A stretch of DNA of 64,000 bases, from contig QCXZ01000003.1 in the NCBI GenBank assembly GCA_025024175.1, positions 19,240,392-19,304,391 of the forward strand, given 5' to 3'. Made by a program: the position numbers and the translations under genes. Below the pieces are notes generated by a model. It had not been told where the DNA came from, ran no database searches, and worked only from the letters and a program-made list of their open reading frames with translations. Positions 60,901 to 64,000 of the stretch are shown here, one piece after another. Source of the DNA: Rhyzopertha dominica (Eukaryota > Arthropoda > Insecta > Coleoptera > Bostrichidae). Each line of letters starts with the position of its first letter. Within the stretch, counting starts at the first letter, position 1.

Positions 60901-63035
60901 AGAAATAACAAAAAAAGTTTAGAAAAGTAATAGTAATAACCTAGTAAATATTTCCATTTTTGTACTCTTAGTATTCTATATGCTTTCTGTGACAACATTA
61001 TATGAAATGATTACTTATAAAATCGACATTTTTAAACTGTGATAATTGTTTGCAAGCATTATTATTTATCATGTGTTGTCTGTAAGTTTTTGTACATATA
61101 AAAGTAGTTATGGTTTATGGTTATAATTAATCAAAATTACATAAAAAACAATAACATCTCATCAAGCTATCCCTTAAAGCATGTTTTTTATGCGCGTAAG
61201 TATGTAAAATTGTTGTTATATTTGTAATTAAAAGAGCAGATTTTAAAAATCTAAATTTAGAACTGCTGCTTATTCAACAATTTATTTTTAACGCATAATA
61301 AGGAACTAAAGACCTAAAAACGCACACAAATATTCTACTAAACCTGTTACTTGAGCAAATGGGATGAAGTCATTACACCCAGATTTACGTCAGTTGCTTC
61401 CCACTATCACAAATAATCATACAAACCAAATCAACAATCTCTAATCAAGGAAATGTTAACTTTAATTAATTAATTTTAAAGGCCAAATGACATCTGACAT
61501 CTTGCATAAAAAAGAAAATGAACTTTTGCTTAAAGAAAAATACTGATTTTGTAAGAGTAATATGTAATTTCACATATTGTGGTCACTATAACGTTGCTAG
61601 AACATTTTGTAAAAACTAAACTCAACAAAAATCAGCTGGAGATCAGGTTCCTGAATCTGGGTACATTACAATTTAGTATATTATAGAATGATGTCAGTGT
61701 TTTTTAAATTTTATAAAATATATGCGATAAATGGCTATTATTGATCACCTTATTTCAAAGTTTCTGCAAATAAAACAATTTGTGCATATAAACAAAAGGC
61801 ACGGATAACTAAAGTGCTTGTTCACAAAATTTTAATATCGTGTCACATGTACTCGTATTAGATATACAAACCTACAGGTGCAAACGAAATGGGAAACTTT
61901 CAAATAGATCTGTGAGCCAAGCAGAGCCTAAAAAACGTTCCCTTGCGACGAGGCTAAGCATGTGTTCATAGGAAGTCATAAGAAATGCATGGCAGAAACA
62001 TAACATTTTTATTTTTAAGAGTTTAAAATATGCAACAGATGCTTTCCAGCTTATTACATAAAACGACAAGGGTCAATATAATGTGAATTCATTGAAAATT
62101 GTAAGTTTTATACTTATCCCATGTATGGTTTTCTATGTCATACAATTGCCTCATCACAGGGTATCGTTTTCTAGTCTCTCTCTTTAGAACGAACTTTGTA
62201 CTTCATTTATTTAAATGTTACTAAAAAATTTCGGGTTTTCTATGCAGCGATGCTATGTAGGCATATGTTCTACAGTAGAAAGCTGTTATAACCAACACAA
62301 AAAATTCTGAAAAGCCCTATTGCAGACAGTAACTGTTTCCAAGTATGGCAAGTCAAATCAATATAAACATTGTCACTGTTTTTAATCACTAAGTTCCAAC
62401 GGTTAAAGTCTTACAGAATTTTACCTTGCATGATCAAGTGAACTAAAAATTCCACTGTGACTCCAAGGATTCTTTGGCGCATGCAGCTCGAGATCTGAGG
62501 CTCTAACTGACTGATCAAGTGCCAACACTACTGCACCTGCAGTTCCTGTCAAAACACCCAGTGTTCCCAAAAGCTGTAAAAAAATATACAGTCAAAATTT
62601 GTGAAAATACTACACTTCTCAACTTACTATTTTACGTCCTTTCGTCCACTCCCTAGCAGTGGAGAATGAAGACACCTGCAAATGAAAAGTATTATGTAAC
62701 AATCACGATTAGTCTAAATTTAATAATACTGATTAAAGAGGGATATTCAAACTTATGTACATGTTCACGAGATACCGTTCGCATTTTAATTCCAAAATAC
62801 AGGTTCGTGTTTTAAATCCTAGGGAACTGATGTAAAAATAATACCTATGTTTAGGAGTACAAGGATTACACATATTGAATACTTATTGTTGTTATAATTA
62901 ACTGGAATTTTTGAAGATCAATACCGTGCAATTGAAAAATGATTAACAAAACGGTTTATTTACCTGGCCTAACGTAACTCCATTAACTCCTTTTAACAAA
63001 CCAGCTCCGCAAAGTCTGCCTACCCTAGCAGCCAT
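54973..63035 (-). CDS. CYC1: cytochrome c1, haem subunit of complex III
   Basis: Five exons on the minus strand: 63035-62964, 62675-62628, 62573-62425, 59966-59674 and 55337-54973; all GT-AG and in frame, 308 residues. Residues 1-60 form the bipartite mitochondrial leader ([16 protein letters not shown], then the hydrophobic [19 protein letters not shown] sorting segment). The mature start [20 protein letters not shown] is typical. Haem is bound at CSACH (102-106); the axial methionine is in [10 protein letters not shown] (Met225). A single C-terminal membrane anchor ([17 protein letters not shown]) ends in the basic [13 protein letters not shown] tail. The protein carries electrons from the Rieske centre to cytochrome c in the intermembrane space. 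Introns 1 and 2 are 288 and 54 bp, intron 3 2.5 kb, and intron 4 4.3 kb with a fold-back element. All key residues are present. Confidence 0.97.
55466..56944. repeat. 1.5 kb fold-back element in CYC1 intron 4
   Basis: Left end TACAAGGTGAGCAAATAAGA continues GAGGTGACCGGTCATATCTC; the right-end complement reads TACAGGGTGAACAAATAAGA then GAGGTGGCCGGTCATATCTC. The mirrored arms run for several hundred bases (CTAGAGGGTGCTGTGGTACC block and its complement). Inside, further copies of CGCCCTCTTGCGGTCAACAC and TTGACATTTAA-type blocks occur in both directions near 55870, 56070 and 56495, so the element is itself composite. It is non-coding; several isolated N bases lie within. Confidence 0.85.
57430..57860 (-). 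pseudogene. possible retrotransposon gag-like fragment
   Basis: Minus-strand text with several N bases reads [31 protein letters not shown] and, past ambiguous bases, [14 protein letters not shown]. The W-x-x-LK-x-x-L-x-x-EF pattern is common in retroelement Gag proteins. No zinc knuckle, pol or LTR was found around it, so the identity is weak. Confidence 0.3.
59330..59520. repeat. fragment of the 6642-7737 fold-back family
   Basis: TTTGGTTATTGTTATTTAAAG, AAGCCGTTAAAATCATGCATAC and GGGAGCGGTCCAACC resemble 6735-6850 (TTTGGTTATTTGAAGTGGAAG, GCCGGTAAAATGATTCATAC, GGGCCAACC). Only the left-arm portion is present. Confidence 0.55.
59967..61964. other. CYC1 intron 3, no recognised element
   Basis: About 2 kb of very AT-rich sequence without credible coding frames or inverted ends. 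Confidence 0.4.
61965..62323. repeat. dispersed repeat, copy 2, in CYC1 intron 3
   Basis: Partner of 54120-54446 in direct orientation (TTCTATGTCATACAATTGCC, TTTAGAACGAACTTTGTAC, GAAAAGCCCTATT). Lies just 3' of CYC1 exon 3 in gene orientation. Confidence 0.55.
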
Positions 63036-64000
63036 GATGCTCGAGAAGTAAAAGCCGTTCTAACCTTTAAATTAAAATTAAACGTACACCAAAAGTGTAC
63101 AACACGACGTTCTTTCGAGCGGCACAAGATATTTTATTGAAAAATATCAAGTTTCAACATATATCTTTACGATTTATATCATGCTACTTTAGTACTTTTC
63201 AATTACTGTTTAAAGTTTAAGTGAACTTTTGACATTTTACGTAACAGAATTGCGGCTAGTTATGTGTCCAAAACTAAATACCCTAAAGAATAAGAGTAAG
63301 ACACCAATTTTTAAATCTAAATTCCCTATAAAATGAATTGGAAACAATATTTTCTTTCGTTTGTAGCATTCTGTTTAAAGTGTAAATAAGATTAATAAAA
63401 AACTAAGTATACTGATTTGTACTTAATCTTTTGACAACCTACGTAGTTTGTTATCTGATACATCTATGTTCGATTACTATAATTACGTAATTTACTAAAA
63501 CTATTTACCTATTTGAATCTCTAGCTAAAACAAAACTTGCTGATGGTTTGGAATTAAAATACAGAAATTACTTATATAAAAACAAGATAAAACTAAACTT
63601 TCATAATTCTGAATATACCGGACGTAGTAATCATTTTGAAGACGGACAGGTTTTTATTTAGCATAATAAATAAAACCTACTAATATTAATAAAATATAAG
63701 TATTGTAGCAAAAATTTCCGAATTCCACATCTTTGCATAATTCTAGCAAAATGAAGTTACTTGATTCCCAAGAATTTGTTAAATACGATTAACAATAATG
63801 AGAAGACAGCGACTTCAAACGATACAAAATTTTGCAATTTGCACATTAATTCGCGAAAAGGGAATTCTTGCGTTGCCAGTCTAATTAGTGGGGATAAAAT
63901 GCAACGCACAGTTGGCTGTTGGCTATACTGAGTAACGTCATTTATCTAGAATCCAGCTGTTTGAGATGCGCCATTATAGCCATAGCCGTAGTCCATTATC
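63036..64000. other. upstream region of CYC1
   Basis: 5' flank of CYC1 and beyond; no second gene, TATA box or known element could be supported in this kilobase. Confidence 0.4.

Noticed and set aside
1..64000. tRNA, rRNA, CRISPR arrays, bacterial-type terminators and Shine-Dalgarno sites
   Set aside because: None seen; the window is eukaryotic nuclear sequence and no cloverleaf or regularly spaced repeat was recognised by eye.
1..64000. A multi-gene defence or biosynthetic system
   Set aside because: The six conserved genes are unrelated single-gene units; clustering reflects ordinary animal gene order.

Overview
This 64 kb window is nuclear DNA from an animal, almost certainly an insect. 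It is AT-rich, its genes are split by spliceosomal introns from 53 bp to more than 9 kb, and the space between exons is packed with transposon debris. The conserved proteins read as arthropod-like, and the transposon mix (mariner/Tc1, PIF/Harbinger, MULE, Penelope-like, non-LTR, Ty3/Gypsy) is typical of insects. I cannot fix the order; a beetle-like genome is only a guess. No rRNA, tRNA, CRISPR or bacterial feature was seen.

Six conserved genes were assembled exon by exon. (1) TCF25, + strand, 3' two-thirds, 1-12100. (2) NAA60 N-acetyltransferase, +, 14059-20583; its last intron looks like a minor-spliceosome AT-AC intron. (3) DNAAF4/DYX1C1 dynein assembly factor, +, 24022-25210, with an RFX X-box and a forkhead site just upstream. 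(4) An M3-family oligopeptidase A-like protein, -, 29862-32098, with a mitochondrial-type leader and a destroyed HEXXH zinc motif. (5) UBE2V/Uev1A, +, 35322-45061. (6) Cytochrome c1, -, 54973-63035. These are unrelated housekeeping or ciliary genes, each with its own transcription unit. They are not an operon or a functional cluster.

Region by region: the 6.6 kb fourth TCF25 intron visible here is a pile of fold-back/MITE elements plus a THAP-derived repeat. Just downstream of TCF25 lies a broken envelope-type gene of an endogenous errantivirus-like element. NAA60 intron 2 holds a non-LTR element that was itself hit by a PIF/Harbinger element and a fold-back element. Between NAA60 and DNAAF4 a mariner is interrupted by a Tc1. 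Between DNAAF4 and the peptidase gene there is a second THAP repeat and two fold-back elements. The peptidase-UBE2V gap holds an inverted pair of Penelope-type GIY-YIG fragments. The UBE2V long intron contains a well-delimited FLYWCH+MULE transposon with a 9-bp target duplication. A Ty3/Gypsy element with 5-bp target duplications sits between the convergent UBE2V and CYC1 genes. The CYC1 long intron holds a 1.5 kb fold-back element.

The most interesting signals are the AT-AC intron, the catalytically dead peptidase, the forkhead/X-box promoter module, the MULE, and the dispersed THAP-derived repeat. Element identities come from reading translations by eye; no database search was run.
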